A DNA stretch of 64,000 nucleotides from Pyxidicoccus trucidator (GTDB taxonomy: Bacteria; Myxococcota; Myxococcia; Myxococcales; Myxococcaceae). Made by a program: the position numbers and the translations under genes. Location of the stretch: contig NZ_JAAIXZ010000022.1 of assembly GCF_010894435.1 (NCBI RefSeq), positions 144,382-208,381 on the forward strand, written 5' to 3'. Below are positions 47,091 to 56,005 of the stretch, in pieces (positions within the stretch are counted from its first letter, which is position 1; every line of letters begins with the position of its first letter). Under the pieces are notes generated by a model. That model did no database searches. It worked only from the letters and a program-made list of their open reading frames with translations, and was not told where the DNA came from.

Positions 47091-47258
47091 TCAGCGCGGC
47101 GGGTAGGGGCAGATCAGCGCGCCGGTGATGGGGTGGTAGTAGCAACCGGAGGGCAGCTCCCCGGCCTGCGCCGTGCTCGGCACCAGGGTGAGGGCCGCCA
47201 GGCCAACGCCAGCGACCGCGGAGAGAAGGGCAACGATGCGAAGGGTCTTCTTGGACAT
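47091..47258 (-). CDS. Short secreted peptide with a Cys pair
   Basis: A 55-residue open frame from an ATG at 47258 with GGAGAG upstream. MSKKTLRIVALLSAVAGVGL then AALTLVPSTAQA is a clear signal peptide cleavable after AQA. The mature peptide is only about 23 residues (GELPSGCYYHPITGALICPY and PPR), with two cysteines that could form a ring. It is too short for standard gene callers. Function unknown; a structural or signalling peptide is possible. Confidence 0.6.
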   Translation of the reverse strand: MSKKTLRIVALLSAVAGVGLAALTLVPSTAQAGELPSGCYYHPITGALICPYPPR

Positions 47259-47375
47259 TCACGCTCTCCAGGCAATGCGTCGATACGACGCCGGAACCTT
47301 ACCTTACGAGGAAGTGAGAAACGCCACGGTTTTTCCGAGGGCTGTTCGAGGCGCTGGTGCTGGAAGCTTTCGATG

Positions 47376-48692
47376 TCAGGGCGACGGCACGAAGCGGACG
47401 TCCACCCAGTAGTTGGTGTCCTTGTAGCTGCTCGCGGGGAAGCCGCCAGCGCCGTACACGTAGACGCCGTTTCCACCGACGCTCGCGCTGGCGGGTGCCG
47501 TCAGGTTGCCGCTGGTGACGGCGCTCGCGAGCCCCGAGACGTCGCGCGCGAAGCGGCCATTGGACGTGTGGTACGAGGCCACGTAGAGCGTGTTTGCGCT
47601 GATGGAGACGGGCGTGGGCAGCGCGACTTCCTGCCACCCCGGGATGCGGCCGTCGCTCACGGGCACCTGGGCCAGCAGCGTGCCGGTGCCGCTCCAGAGG
47701 CGGGCCACGTAGCCGCTGGCGTTGCCCGTGCCCCGGTAGAAGCGCAGCGCCTGGATGGTGCCGGGGACGTTGCTGCGGAAGCGCACGCCCAGCTCGGCGG
47801 CCCGGGTGTCGGCCTCCTCCACGGCGTTGGCGGGCGCGCGGTCACCGAAGAGTGACTGGCTCCAGGGGAGGATGAGCGTGGTCACCACCGGCCGGTGGTC
47901 CGACTGCGACGACGCGCCCACGACGGCCGCCGTCACGGGCGACGTCCACCCGGCGCCGAGCATCACGTAGTCGATGCGGCGCGTGGGGAAGCTCGCGCTC
48001 TGGGTATAGCCGTTGCCCGAGCCGCCGCGCGTCCACGCGTCGGAGAGCAGCGTCTTCAGGCTGGTGATGCTGGACTCGGTGGGCGTGGCGTTGAGGTCGC
48101 CGCCGAGCAGCGCCCACGGCCTGCCCGCCAGGGCCGCCTTCACGTCCTCGGCCTGGTTGAGCCGCTCCGTGGCGCCGGTGGTGCCGAAGTGGGTGACGGC
48201 CACGGGCACCACATGCGTCGCATCCAGCTCCACCTCCACCAGCCCCAGTGCACGCTGCTCGGCGGCGGAGCGCAGCGGGATGCGCTGCACGGAGCGGATG
48301 GGGTAGCGCGACAGCACCGCGAGGCCGTACTGCCCGCCGTCGTAGCTGAGCAGCGACGGGACGAAGGCGTGGTACAGGCCCGTGAGCTGTCCCAGCCTCG
48401 CGGCCTGGTCCACCTTGCCAGCGCGGTTGGTGAGGACATCCACCTCCTGGAGCGCGACGAGGTCCGGCGCCTGTCCATTGATGACGCTGGCGATGCTCTC
48501 CAGGCTGCTCAGCTCCCCGTGCTTGATGTTGTACGTCATGAACCGCAGCCCACCGCCCGGCGTGAGGGCCTGGGTGGCCTCGGTGGGCATGGGGGCCGCG
48601 CCCTCGCCCGCGGTGTCCGGTGGCGCGCACCGGGGCAGCACGGCGAGGAGCAGGACGGCCAGGACGGACGCAAGCGGATGCCGGAGGCGCAT
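47376..48692 (-). CDS. Secreted endonuclease/exonuclease/phosphatase-fold protein with DUF4082-like domain
   Basis: A 438-residue exported protein with a lipoprotein-like start (MRLRHPLASVLAVLLLAVLP then RC). Residues about 48-280 are an EEP (DNase I-like) domain: MTYNIKHGE, LVALQEVD, GGDLNATPTESS, RRIDYVML and SQSDHRPVV give the acid, Asn and His residues of the active site. Residues about 290-438 match DUF4082-type beta domains (LGVRFRSNVPGTIQALRFYR, YKDTNYWVDVRF). The substrate may be nucleic acid, a phosphoester lipid or another phosphate ester. Exported nucleases fit a predatory lifestyle (inference). Confidence 0.85.
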   Translation of the reverse strand: MRLRHPLASVLAVLLLAVLPRCAPPDTAGEGAAPMPTEATQALTPGGGLRFMTYNIKHGELSSLESIASVINGQAPDLVALQEVDVLTNRAGKVDQAARLGQLTGLYHAFVPSLLSYDGGQYGLAVLSRYPIRSVQRIPLRSAAEQRALGLVEVELDATHVVPVAVTHFGTTGATERLNQAEDVKAALAGRPWALLGGDLNATPTESSITSLKTLLSDAWTRGGSGNGYTQSASFPTRRIDYVMLGAGWTSPVTAAVVGASSQSDHRPVVTTLILPWSQSLFGDRAPANAVEEADTRAAELGVRFRSNVPGTIQALRFYRGTGNASGYVARLWSGTGTLLAQVPVSDGRIPGWQEVALPTPVSISANTLYVASYHTSNGRFARDVSGLASAVTSGNLTAPASASVGGNGVYVYGAGGFPASSYKDTNYWVDVRFVPSP

Positions 48693-48834
48693 GGTGTGGC
48701 TTTCCGGGGCAGAGTGGGCTCCGCCCCCCTGAGGTCAGGAGAGTGTCGCTCAACTCCAGGTCCGGCCCAACGCGCAAATCCAGCGAACCCCGAGGGATGC
48801 CCGCCTCGGTGGACAGCGGGAGCGCTTCGGACGC

Positions 48835-48866
48835 GCGGGCCGCTTCCCGCTGGGGAAGCGGCCCGC
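48835..48866 (-). terminator. Strong hairpin after the four-gene operon
   Basis: A perfect 14-bp stem (48835-48848 with 48853-48866) with a 4-nt loop lies 6 nt beyond the stop of the DMT transporter gene on the minus strand. It is the most stable-looking hairpin in the window, a good terminator candidate though lacking a long U-run. Confidence 0.75.
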
Positions 48867-48872
48867 TTGCGT

Positions 48873-49757
48873 TCACCGGCCGAGGATGAGGATGGCCATC
48901 CCCACGACCAGGACGAGAATCATGAGCGTCTTCTGCCACAGGTTCGCCTCGCGGAAGAGGACGGCGGACACGAGGAAGGCGACGATGAGGCTCGTCCGGC
49001 GCAGGACGGAGACGTGTGACACCAACGCCTGGGGATCCATGATGGCGTGGAAGTAGATGAGCTCCGCCAGCACCCAGGAGATGCCCACCAGGGGAACGGC
49101 CCAGCTCCAGGTGAGGCCCAGCCCCAGGCCGCCCCTGCGCAGCATGTACGGTACGAAGATGAGGGCGGACAGGGCGAACCGCTGGAAGGCGGAGTGCGCC
49201 TGTATCTCCAGGACGGGAAGCTGGAGCTGGACGACGAGGTACTTGTCGTAGACCGTCGTCACCGCCGACAGCACGGTGGCCGACAGCATGAGGAGCACGG
49301 GGGTGTTGCGGAAGACGACGATGCCTTCCTTCCTGCCGATGACCGAGAGCACGTAGTAGGAGCAGACGGTGATCATCAGGCCGAGGAACTGCATCGGCGT
49401 CAGCAACTCCCGGAACATCACGAACCCGCCCGCGAGCGTCCAGAGAGGGCCCGAGGCCCGCACGGCCCCCGCGATGGAGATGGGCAGCTCCCGCACCGCG
49501 TAGTAGGCGAGAATCCACGAGGCCGTCATCGCGATGCCCTTGGGGAGCAGGAGCGCGTGCTCGCGGAGTGACAGCCCGAGCGGGTCGATGTGAATCGGCA
49601 GCGCCCCGGTGAAGAGGACGGGAATCCAGACCAGCGCTCCGAAGAGGGAAGACCACATGACGACGGGGATGACGTCGTTGCCCGTCATCGCCTTCTTCGT
49701 CCAGACGTCATAGAGGCCGAGCATCACCCCCGCGCCGAGGCCATAGGCAATCCACAT
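48873..49757 (-). CDS. DMT/EamA-family transporter
   Basis: A 294-residue inner-membrane protein with ten hydrophobic helices in the EamA two-repeat pattern (MWIAYGLGAGVMLGLYDVWT at the start; GPLWTLAGGFVMFRELLTPM at the repeat joint; ending RKTL-like LWQKTLMILVLVVGMAILIL). The family exports small metabolites or amino acids. It starts 1 nt after the stop of the aldo/keto reductase gene and is the last gene of the operon, so it may export what the three upstream enzymes make. Confidence 0.85.
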   Translation of the reverse strand: MWIAYGLGAGVMLGLYDVWTKKAMTGNDVIPVVMWSSLFGALVWIPVLFTGALPIHIDPLGLSLREHALLLPKGIAMTASWILAYYAVRELPISIAGAVRASGPLWTLAGGFVMFRELLTPMQFLGLMITVCSYYVLSVIGRKEGIVVFRNTPVLLMLSATVLSAVTTVYDKYLVVQLQLPVLEIQAHSAFQRFALSALIFVPYMLRRGGLGLGLTWSWAVPLVGISWVLAELIYFHAIMDPQALVSHVSVLRRTSLIVAFLVSAVLFREANLWQKTLMILVLVVGMAILILGR

Positions 49758-49758
49758 G

Positions 49759-50550
49759 TCAGCCTCCCCGCGAGCGGAAGGCCGCGAGCGTCTGCCGCAG
49801 GTGGTCCACGGACTTCGTCCCCGTCAGCACGTAGCCCGTGAAGGGCTGGCGCAGGACGTGGTCGAGTGACTCTCGCAGGACGAGCTCGCGTGGCCGCTCC
49901 GTGTCATGGAGCAACTGGCCCATGGCGAAGGGCCGGTTGACCAGGACCTGGAGGCCATGCCGCGAGGCCAGCGCGAAGACGGGCTCCAGCGTCCGGTGGA
50001 GCGCGTTGTAGGGGAACTGCAGGTAGGAATAGAGGCCCACCGCGCAGGCGGCCTCCGCCGCCGCCACGTCGCTGATGCTCGCGCCAAGGCAGGAGATGCC
50101 CAGCGTGCGGGCGTACTCGAGAGCACGCAGCACGTCGGGCGCGCCCACGTTGGCCGCGGTGGCCTTGTGCACCTGCAGGAGGTCGATGCGCCCGAGCCGG
50201 CGCAGGCTCTGGTCGAGGCTGCGGCGGAGCGCATCGTGGGAGTGATTGGTGAAGGAGGCGCGGGCCTCCGGGTCCCAGTGCTCACCCAGCTTGGTGGCGA
50301 CGAGGAGCTCCTCGCGCCGGGAGCCCAGCGTCGCGAGGAAGGTTCCGAAGCGCTCCTCGCTGGTGCCATAGGCGGGAGCCGTGTCGAAGCAGCGGACTCC
50401 GGCCTCGACGGCGCACTCGAGCAGGCGCCGCGCGTCCGCCTCGGGTGGTGGAGGTTCGGAGCGGTAGCCCCAGGCGCGGCCAATGGACAGCAGGCCAAGC
50501 CCGAGTCCGACGGGGCCCGGCGCGGCAGGGGTGTCTCCCGGGGAGCTCAT
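49759..50550 (-). CDS. Aldo/keto reductase
   Basis: A 263-residue TIM-barrel oxidoreductase. MSSPGDTPAAPG (50550) overlaps the previous stop by 4 nt (ATGA). It has CFDTAPAYGTSEERFG (catalytic Asp and Tyr), LVATKLGEHW (Lys), DLLQVHK (His in place) and a C-terminal cofactor region TGTKSVDHLRQTLAA. The protein is somewhat short for the family but all four catalytic residues are present. Third gene of the coupled operon; the substrate is unknown. Confidence 0.85.
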   Translation of the reverse strand: MSSPGDTPAAPGPVGLGLGLLSIGRAWGYRSEPPPPEADARRLLECAVEAGVRCFDTAPAYGTSEERFGTFLATLGSRREELLVATKLGEHWDPEARASFTNHSHDALRRSLDQSLRRLGRIDLLQVHKATAANVGAPDVLRALEYARTLGISCLGASISDVAAAEAACAVGLYSYLQFPYNALHRTLEPVFALASRHGLQVLVNRPFAMGQLLHDTERPRELVLRESLDHVLRQPFTGYVLTGTKSVDHLRQTLAAFRSRGG

Positions 50551-51179
50551 GGCGCCGCCTTCGGGTGGAAGAATGACTGGGGCTTCGCGTCTTCCAGGCG
50601 GAAGGTGCCGCTGCCCGCGATGACCTGACCCACGCCGAGCACCAGCCGGCGGGCCGTTCCAGCGCCCTTGAGGACGGCGGCGCGCCGGTCCGGGTCCGGG
50701 TCGCTGAACGCGGCGCCTCCGGCCAGGCTGCACCCCTCCACGGTGATGGCCCCCAGCACCTGGGTCCCCGACCCGAGCTCCGTCTGGCCGAAGATGGAGG
50801 CGCCCCCGAGGTACCGTCCCCCGTCGCCGATGACGATGCGCGCGCCGGGGCTGTTCGCCTTCGCGGTGAAGCCGCCCTCGCCGAACTGGTTGCCGTCTCC
50901 CATGGAGATGGGGCCGGTCTCCGCCGCCAGCAGGGTGCCGGTGTGGAAGGTGTTGCGGTTGCCAATCCGCAGCTCCGCGGTCGCCGCGCAGGTGAGGGTG
51001 ACGCAGGGATGGAAGACGTTGCCCTGGCCGATGCGGGCATGGCGGGAGATGAGCACGGAGAACGGGTCGAAGATGACATTGCCGCTGCTGGCGAGCGCGA
51101 GGACTTCCTCGATTGTCAGCAGGCCCGCCACGCGGCGGGGGGCGTTGAGGGCGGAGAGCAGGTCCAGGTCAGGCAGCAT
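50547..51179 (-). CDS. Left-handed beta-helix (hexapeptide-repeat) protein
   Basis: A 210-residue protein from MLPDLDLLSALN (51179), overlapping the FAD gene by 11 nt. After a short helix the body is built of hexapeptide-like turns (ISRHARIGQGNVFHPCVTLT, RIGNRNTFHTG, ISMGDGNQFGEGG, IVIGDGGRYLGGASIFGQTE, LGAITVEGCSLAGG), the fold of acyltransferases and of gamma-carbonic anhydrases. A His pair that would mark an acyltransferase or metal site is not obvious, so it could be a structural partner. Coupling to an FAD oxidoreductase and an aldo/keto reductase suggests one pathway. Confidence 0.78.
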   Translation of the reverse strand: MLPDLDLLSALNAPRRVAGLLTIEEVLALASSGNVIFDPFSVLISRHARIGQGNVFHPCVTLTCAATAELRIGNRNTFHTGTLLAAETGPISMGDGNQFGEGGFTAKANSPGARIVIGDGGRYLGGASIFGQTELGSGTQVLGAITVEGCSLAGGAAFSDPDPDRRAAVLKGAGTARRLVLGVGQVIAGSGTFRLEDAKPQSFFHPKAAP

Positions 51180-52341
51180 GGGAGGGCTCGCGACGGGGCT
51201 GGGTGAGGTGGGCGTGCAGGACGTCACAGGGGCGCTTCGCGATGAGTCCGTCCTCCAGGCGCTCGTAGAGCCGCGCCGTCAGGACGTCCGTCAGGAAGGG
51301 CGTCTCGGTCATCTTTCCCGGCAGGATGCAGATGTGCCCGGGGACGGGCTCGTGGATGGCGATGTTGAGCGAGCGCGCGGCGCTCGCGTCGGGCGCGAAG
51401 TCCACCTTCGTGCACGCGACGTCGGTGAAGGGCGCCCCACGCTTCCAGCCGGGCACCAGCCGCTCCAGGGCCCGGTGGAGGTTGTCCGCCTTCTCCGCGA
51501 TGACGTTGTAGTCAGGCTCGGGGCAGAGGAGCGCGTCCTCGTTCAGGCCGACGATGCTGTACCCGCCATGGTGCATCATCGCCGCCTCATGCGCGTCCAC
51601 GTAGAACAGCCCATGGGCGCCCAGGCGTGGCACGACGACCAGGTGGCTCTTCCAGTAACGGATGGGCAGCTCCAGCTTGAAGAAGTCGCGGAACAGGTCC
51701 CTGGCGCCGAAGCCGGCGGAGTAGACGAACAGCCCGGCCTCGACGTGGAGCGTCTCGCCGCTGGCGGTGACGACGCTGGCCTCCAGGCCGTTGATGCGCT
51801 CCAGGCGGGCGCCGGTGAGGACCTCCGTGCCGCCCTGCTGCGCGGAGGTGTAGAGCTTGCGGTACAGCATCCGGGTGTTGATGCTGACGTCCGCCACCTC
51901 GAACACGGCGGCACACCGGGACAGGTCGGCCGCCGGGAAGCTCGCGGCGGCCGCGGCCCGTGTCCGGGGCCGGTACCAGACTCCCGCCTCGTCCCAGCGG
52001 GACATGAGCTCCTGGACCCTGTCCGCGTCACGGACCAGGACCAGCGGTGTCCGGTCCGCGTCTTCGACTGCCTCCGGGGCGAAGGCGCGAATCTGCTCGT
52101 GCCCGTAGATGCACCGGCGTGCCACCTGGACCGCATTCTCCCGGTCGCGGATGGAGCCGGCGTGATAGCTGCCCCGGTGCAGCCAGCCCTCGTTGCGCGT
52201 CGAGGGCCCGCTGGCGAGCGTCGGCTGCTTCTCCAGCAGCAACAGCCGCAGCCCGAGCCGGGACAGCTTGTGGCTGACCATCAGCCCGGTGATTCCTCCT
52301 CCCACCAACACCACGTCGTAGCGGCGGACGTCTCTCGTCAC
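51169..52341 (-). CDS. FAD-dependent oxidoreductase (DAO family)
   Basis: A 390-residue flavoprotein of the D-amino-acid oxidase/L-2-hydroxyglutarate oxidase superfamily. The GTG at 52341 is chosen because a perfect AAGGAGG lies 6 nt before it, inside the longer ATG frame beginning 52359. DVVLVGGGITGLMVSHKLSR is the FAD-binding motif, LLLEKQPTLASGPSTRNEGW the second FAD contact, and LPGKMTETPFLTDVLTARLY the C-terminal flavin loop. It probably oxidises a hydroxy or amino acid. First gene of a four-gene operon with short overlaps. Confidence 0.87.
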   Translation of the reverse strand: MTRDVRRYDVVLVGGGITGLMVSHKLSRLGLRLLLLEKQPTLASGPSTRNEGWLHRGSYHAGSIRDRENAVQVARRCIYGHEQIRAFAPEAVEDADRTPLVLVRDADRVQELMSRWDEAGVWYRPRTRAAAAASFPAADLSRCAAVFEVADVSINTRMLYRKLYTSAQQGGTEVLTGARLERINGLEASVVTASGETLHVEAGLFVYSAGFGARDLFRDFFKLELPIRYWKSHLVVVPRLGAHGLFYVDAHEAAMMHHGGYSIVGLNEDALLCPEPDYNVIAEKADNLHRALERLVPGWKRGAPFTDVACTKVDFAPDASAARSLNIAIHEPVPGHICILPGKMTETPFLTDVLTARLYERLEDGLIAKRPCDVLHAHLTQPRREPSHAA

Positions 52342-52717
52342 GGCACGCCTCCTTGTCATTGTAGGAAAACTTCACTTTTGCTAGATTTGTTGCTTTCCCG
52401 TGACTTAACGGAAAAACAAGTTGTGGCAGAATTGCTGGTTTTACTCGGGAAGAGGAAGGATGCGCGGGGTCTGCCCTCCATGGCCGGAGGCGACTCCGTG
52501 GCGAGTGGTGGAGGCAGGAGGCGTGAGGCGACGCGCTGACTCGGGAGCCGGTGTCACGTCGCTCGGACGCAGGCCTCGGAGGGCGCAGCCAGTGCCCGGC
52601 TGACGACACCGCGGCGCACCGGGTGATTGCAGGCCCACACAACCGTGCTCCGCGTCTTGCCGCCTCGCTCGCGCCAGTCTCTCATCCGCGCCCAATCGGC
52701 TTGCTCGAGAGGGGCAC
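52342..52717. promoter_or_regulatory. Divergent, AT-rich control region
   Basis: This 376-nt gap separates the minus-strand FAD operon from the plus-strand esterase. The part 52360-52440 is strikingly AT-rich for this genome (runs of A and T around 52366-52415), as expected of a promoter. No consensus promoter can be pinned with confidence, and no gene is seen. Confidence 0.4.
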
Positions 52718-53833
52718 ATGAGAGCAGGGGTCCTGACGTCCATCCTGCCGGTGGTGTGGGTCGTGGCGGCCTGCGCCTCGCAACTCCAATCGGCGCACTC
52801 CGCCGATTCCGCACCGGCAGCGCTTCCCCAGGTGGCGCCGCAGACGGTGCAGGAAGATTGGTACCCCCGAAAGAACGTGACGTTCTCGAACGGGGCGACG
52901 GGGATTCCCGCACTCACCTACGCGACGCCCAAGGGGTTCCGGCCACTCACGCTGGACCTCTATGTGCCTCCGAAGGAGGTGCAGCGGCCCGAGCAGGGCT
53001 TTCCCCTGGTGGCCTTCATCCATGGGGGCGCGTGGCTGGCGGGCCACCCACACCGCAGCGGGGCCTTCGTGGACTTTCCCGAGGTGCTGGCGTTGCTCTC
53101 GGCCCGGGGCTACGTCGTCGCCTCCATCGAATACCGGCTGAGTGGCGAAGCGCCCTTTCCCGCGCAGATACAAGACGTGAAGGCGGCCATCCGCTGGCTG
53201 CGCTTCCGCGCGCCCGAGTTCGCCATCGACCCCGCCCGTGCGATGACCTGGGGCGTTTCGGCCGGCGGGCACCTCGCCGGCCTCGCCGCCGTCAGCTGCG
53301 ATGCCCCCGCGCTCGAGCCGGTCCAGGAGGAAGGCACCGCCGTCCCGGACGAGCAGCCCGACGTGAAGGCTCCCACGAGCGTCTCCCATTGCGTGCAGGG
53401 CGGCGTCGCCTGGTATGGCGTCTTCAACATCGCCACCATTGCGGCGCAGGCGCGGCAGGAGCAGGCGCTGTCGCGAGACGCGCCTGACGCGCCGGAGTGG
53501 CTCCTGACGGGGTGCTTCGCCACTCAATGCAAGGAGGGGCAGCTCGAAGCGGCAAGCCCCGTGTCCTACGTCGACCCGAAAGACCCGCCGCTGTTGCTGT
53601 TGGTCGGGAATGCGGACAAGACGGTGCCATACCTCCAAACGGTGGAGATGGCCGAGAAGCTCAAGGCGGCCGGCGTTCCCCACGAGGTCACCGTGCTTCC
53701 CGGACTCGACCACGGCTTCATCGGCAAGTCCCCGGAGGAGACCCGGGAAGCGAATCTGCATGCCCTCGCCGCGACCTTCGAGTTCTTCGACAAGGTCCTC
53801 GGCGTGAAGGCCTCCGGCGTGGCGAAGAAGTGA
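52718..53833 (+). CDS. Secreted alpha/beta hydrolase (esterase/BD-FAE-like)
   Basis: A 371-residue exported hydrolase with a lipobox-like VVAACAS. HGGAWLAGH is the oxyanion hole, GVSAGGH the nucleophile elbow, NADKTVPYLQ supplies the Asp and DHGFIGKS the His, giving a complete triad of the hormone-sensitive-lipase/feruloyl-esterase type. A Cys-containing insertion (VSHCVQGGVAWYG ... LLTGCFATQC) may form disulfides. It likely cleaves short acyl or aromatic esters outside the cytoplasm. The stop is 4 nt from the convergent porin stop. Confidence 0.87.
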   Translation: MRAGVLTSILPVVWVVAACASQLQSAHSADSAPAALPQVAPQTVQEDWYPRKNVTFSNGATGIPALTYATPKGFRPLTLDLYVPPKEVQRPEQGFPLVAFIHGGAWLAGHPHRSGAFVDFPEVLALLSARGYVVASIEYRLSGEAPFPAQIQDVKAAIRWLRFRAPEFAIDPARAMTWGVSAGGHLAGLAAVSCDAPALEPVQEEGTAVPDEQPDVKAPTSVSHCVQGGVAWYGVFNIATIAAQARQEQALSRDAPDAPEWLLTGCFATQCKEGQLEAASPVSYVDPKDPPLLLLVGNADKTVPYLQTVEMAEKLKAAGVPHEVTVLPGLDHGFIGKSPEETREANLHALAATFEFFDKVLGVKASGVAKK

Positions 53834-53837
53834 GGCC

Positions 53838-55130
53838 TCAGAAGGACGCGTCGAGCTGGAGCCGGACGAGGTGCCGTGCCGGTCCCGTCCGTCCGAACTG
53901 ATAGGAGTAGTCGCCCTGCAGCTTGAAGGCGTGCCCGTTCAGATAGACGTTCAGGCCCGCGCCCACCTCCCGTCCCTGCTGGTCCACCTGGGCGATGAGC
54001 GCGGGGTCGCTGTCCGACTTCACCTTCTGCAGGTCGAAGCGCCCGGTGGCCTCTACCTTCGAGGTGAGCATGTAGCCCGCCTGCACGACGTAGCCCCAGC
54101 CCGAGCGGGACCACTCGCGGGCCGGCTGCCCGTTGACGGTGCCGTCCCGGAACGAGGGGGACCCTTCACGGTAGAGGAACTCCGCGAGCACGGAGAGGCC
54201 GCGGTACTTGAACACCGCGTCCACGTCCGCGTGCACGTAGTCGAAGGTGCCGAGCACGAAGGTGGTGCCCGTGGTGCTGCGCTGCCGGTTCGTCTTCTGG
54301 TTGTACGCGCCGGCCACACCCACCATCAGCCGGGGCTTCGGCAGCCGCTGCAGGTCCCCCTCCACGTCGTCGTCGAAGGCGCCGAAGGGCCGCACCGCGA
54401 AGCGGGCGACGTAGAGCAGGCCCGGAGTCGAGGGCCCGAAGCGGTTGCGGCCCTCGCCTCCGAAGAACCCCAGGTTGTAGCTCAGCAGCCCGCCCACCCC
54501 GAGGAAGTCGTTCGAGGACAGCATCACCCCCATGTCCCGGTCCAACGTCAGCTCGCCGATGATGATGGGCCGGTCCACGAACTGCAGGCTCGACTCACGG
54601 ATGGTGCGCGCGCGGTCGAAGGGGACGAAGAACTGGCCCACGCGGACGTTCAAATCCCGCACCGCCGTGTACTCGACCCAGGCATCGAAAATCGGGCTCG
54701 AGGAGCCGGCCTCGAAGTCGTTCCCTCCAAAGGCGAGCTGCAGCGTGTACTTGAGGTCCGGGTTGAGGACGTTGCCCAGGAGGAAGAGCCGCACCGAGCG
54801 CACCTGCTGCTCCTGCGTCCACCGCCGGGGTGCCCCCTCCAGGTCCTGGCCCGTCACCGTCTCCCGCATCTGGAAGCGGGCACGCACCGTCGCGGAGTAC
54901 CTCCCGTCATCCGTCGCCACGGTGAAGCCCTTGCCGGGGGCGGCGGTGATGGTGACTCCAGGCGACGGGGGCGGCTTGGGCTTGGACTCGGCCGGGACGT
55001 CCGGTTCCTTCGGAGCCTGGGTGGCTGGAGCAGGCTCCGGGGGCGGGGATTGAGCCCACGCTCCCAGGGAGAGCCACAGGGAAACGAAGAGGACGGCCTT
55101 CGTGGATACACGAGGGGCGGGATTGGACAT
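53838..55130 (-). CDS. Phosphate-selective-porin-like (OprO/P) outer-membrane protein
   Basis: A 430-residue outer-membrane beta-barrel. MSNPAPRVSTKAV (55130) gives a signal peptide ending GAWAQ. A Pro/Lys-rich periplasmic stretch (about 30-65) is followed by about 16 amphipathic strands: YSATVRARFQMRETV, DLKYTLQLAFGGNDFEAG, DLNVRVGQFFVPFDRARTIR, GGLLSYNLGFFGGEGRN and a terminal aromatic strand ending LQLDASF. GQFFVPFDRARTIRESSL is the typical OprO/P motif. The solute is unknown. Confidence 0.82.
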   Translation of the reverse strand: MSNPAPRVSTKAVLFVSLWLSLGAWAQSPPPEPAPATQAPKEPDVPAESKPKPPPSPGVTITAAPGKGFTVATDDGRYSATVRARFQMRETVTGQDLEGAPRRWTQEQQVRSVRLFLLGNVLNPDLKYTLQLAFGGNDFEAGSSSPIFDAWVEYTAVRDLNVRVGQFFVPFDRARTIRESSLQFVDRPIIIGELTLDRDMGVMLSSNDFLGVGGLLSYNLGFFGGEGRNRFGPSTPGLLYVARFAVRPFGAFDDDVEGDLQRLPKPRLMVGVAGAYNQKTNRQRSTTGTTFVLGTFDYVHADVDAVFKYRGLSVLAEFLYREGSPSFRDGTVNGQPAREWSRSGWGYVVQAGYMLTSKVEATGRFDLQKVKSDSDPALIAQVDQQGREVGAGLNVYLNGHAFKLQGDYSYQFGRTGPARHLVRLQLDASF

Positions 55131-55522
55131 GGGGGACGCCAGCTCAGACGTGGAGGGGCACTGCACGTGCTACCGGGACGCCCGGTCAGCACAGGAGAAC
55201 GACAAAGGGCCGCTGAGGGAAGGGGACCGCGGGGCGCTCAGCACGCGAGACAACAACAACAACACTGCCCTGACAGGCCGAGGACGCTGGCACTGACGTG
55301 CCGAGCAAGCCCTTCGAGGCCGGAGAGGCGGGAGCAACCTGGCGTGTAGACGGGATGGGTAGACATGGGGCGCTGACAAGCCAGGACGTCGTCAGCATTG
55401 TTAACCGTCATTGACGCAACACGCAAGACACCTGCGCGTCAATGCACGACCGCCGGGACGTGTTGCCACGGGGCGCTCCGCGCCTCGGACCGCCGTGAGG
55501 ACGGCCCGAGGCGAACCTTCAC
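55131..55522. other. Intergenic region upstream of the porin
   Basis: This 392-nt gap holds the likely porin promoter (minus strand) and, at its right end, the hairpin of the Cys-rich gene. A short CAA repeat (about 55251-55263) is visible. No coding frame with a plausible ribosome site was found. Confidence 0.5.
55481..55513 (-). terminator. Composite hairpin after the Cys-rich peptide gene
   Basis: Outer arms 55481-55488 and 55506-55513 pair perfectly and an inner 4-bp stem closes a GAGG loop. It lies 9 nt beyond the stop at 55523 on the minus strand. Probable terminator. Confidence 0.55.
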
Positions 55523-55915
55523 TCAGTAACGGCAGGCCCTCACTTCGCAGTAGCCCTGCTGCCCCTTGCACACGCAGTCGGCGTCGTCGCTGCAACGGGT
55601 GAGCGGGCACGTCGGACCGCCACCGCCCCCACCCCCACCACCGGGGTACGTGTACCTGCAGCCATTGTTGACGCAGCTCACGCTGCTCGCGCTCGGACAG
55701 GCATTCCAGCACTCGCTCGCATCCGTACACCGGACGGCGACGCAGGCGAGGGTGGACACGTCCTCGGGCCCGCTCGTCTCCGCGCGCAGCTCTTCGCTGG
55801 AGTAGAGGGCGGGCTCGGACTGGCTGGCCTCCGTGGCGGAGGGCTCCGCCGAGACGGTGGCGGCGAAAGACAAGAGGAGGGCGATGCTCCAGGGGAGGGC
55901 ACGACGCAATGACAT
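55523..55915 (-). CDS. Secreted Cys-rich, Gly-tract protein
   Basis: A 130-residue exported protein. MSLRRALPWSIALLLSFAAT (55915) follows GAAGGAG and is cleaved near VSAEP. The mature part has an acidic stretch, then ten cysteines in pairs (CVAVRCTDASECWNACPS, CVNNGC, CPLTRCSDDADCVCKGQQG, CEVRAC) around a run of nine glycines. It resembles other small Cys-rich secreted proteins of the window. Function unknown. Confidence 0.7.
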   Translation of the reverse strand: MSLRRALPWSIALLLSFAATVSAEPSATEASQSEPALYSSEELRAETSGPEDVSTLACVAVRCTDASECWNACPSASSVSCVNNGCRYTYPGGGGGGGGGPTCPLTRCSDDADCVCKGQQGYCEVRACRY

Positions 55916-56005
55916 GATGGACTCCTTCGCGGCCCGCACCGGCCTCGCGACAGTGCGGGGCAGGTGGGGCCGGGAAATCGTATCAGGATTGCAATGGAGA
56001 CGTGC

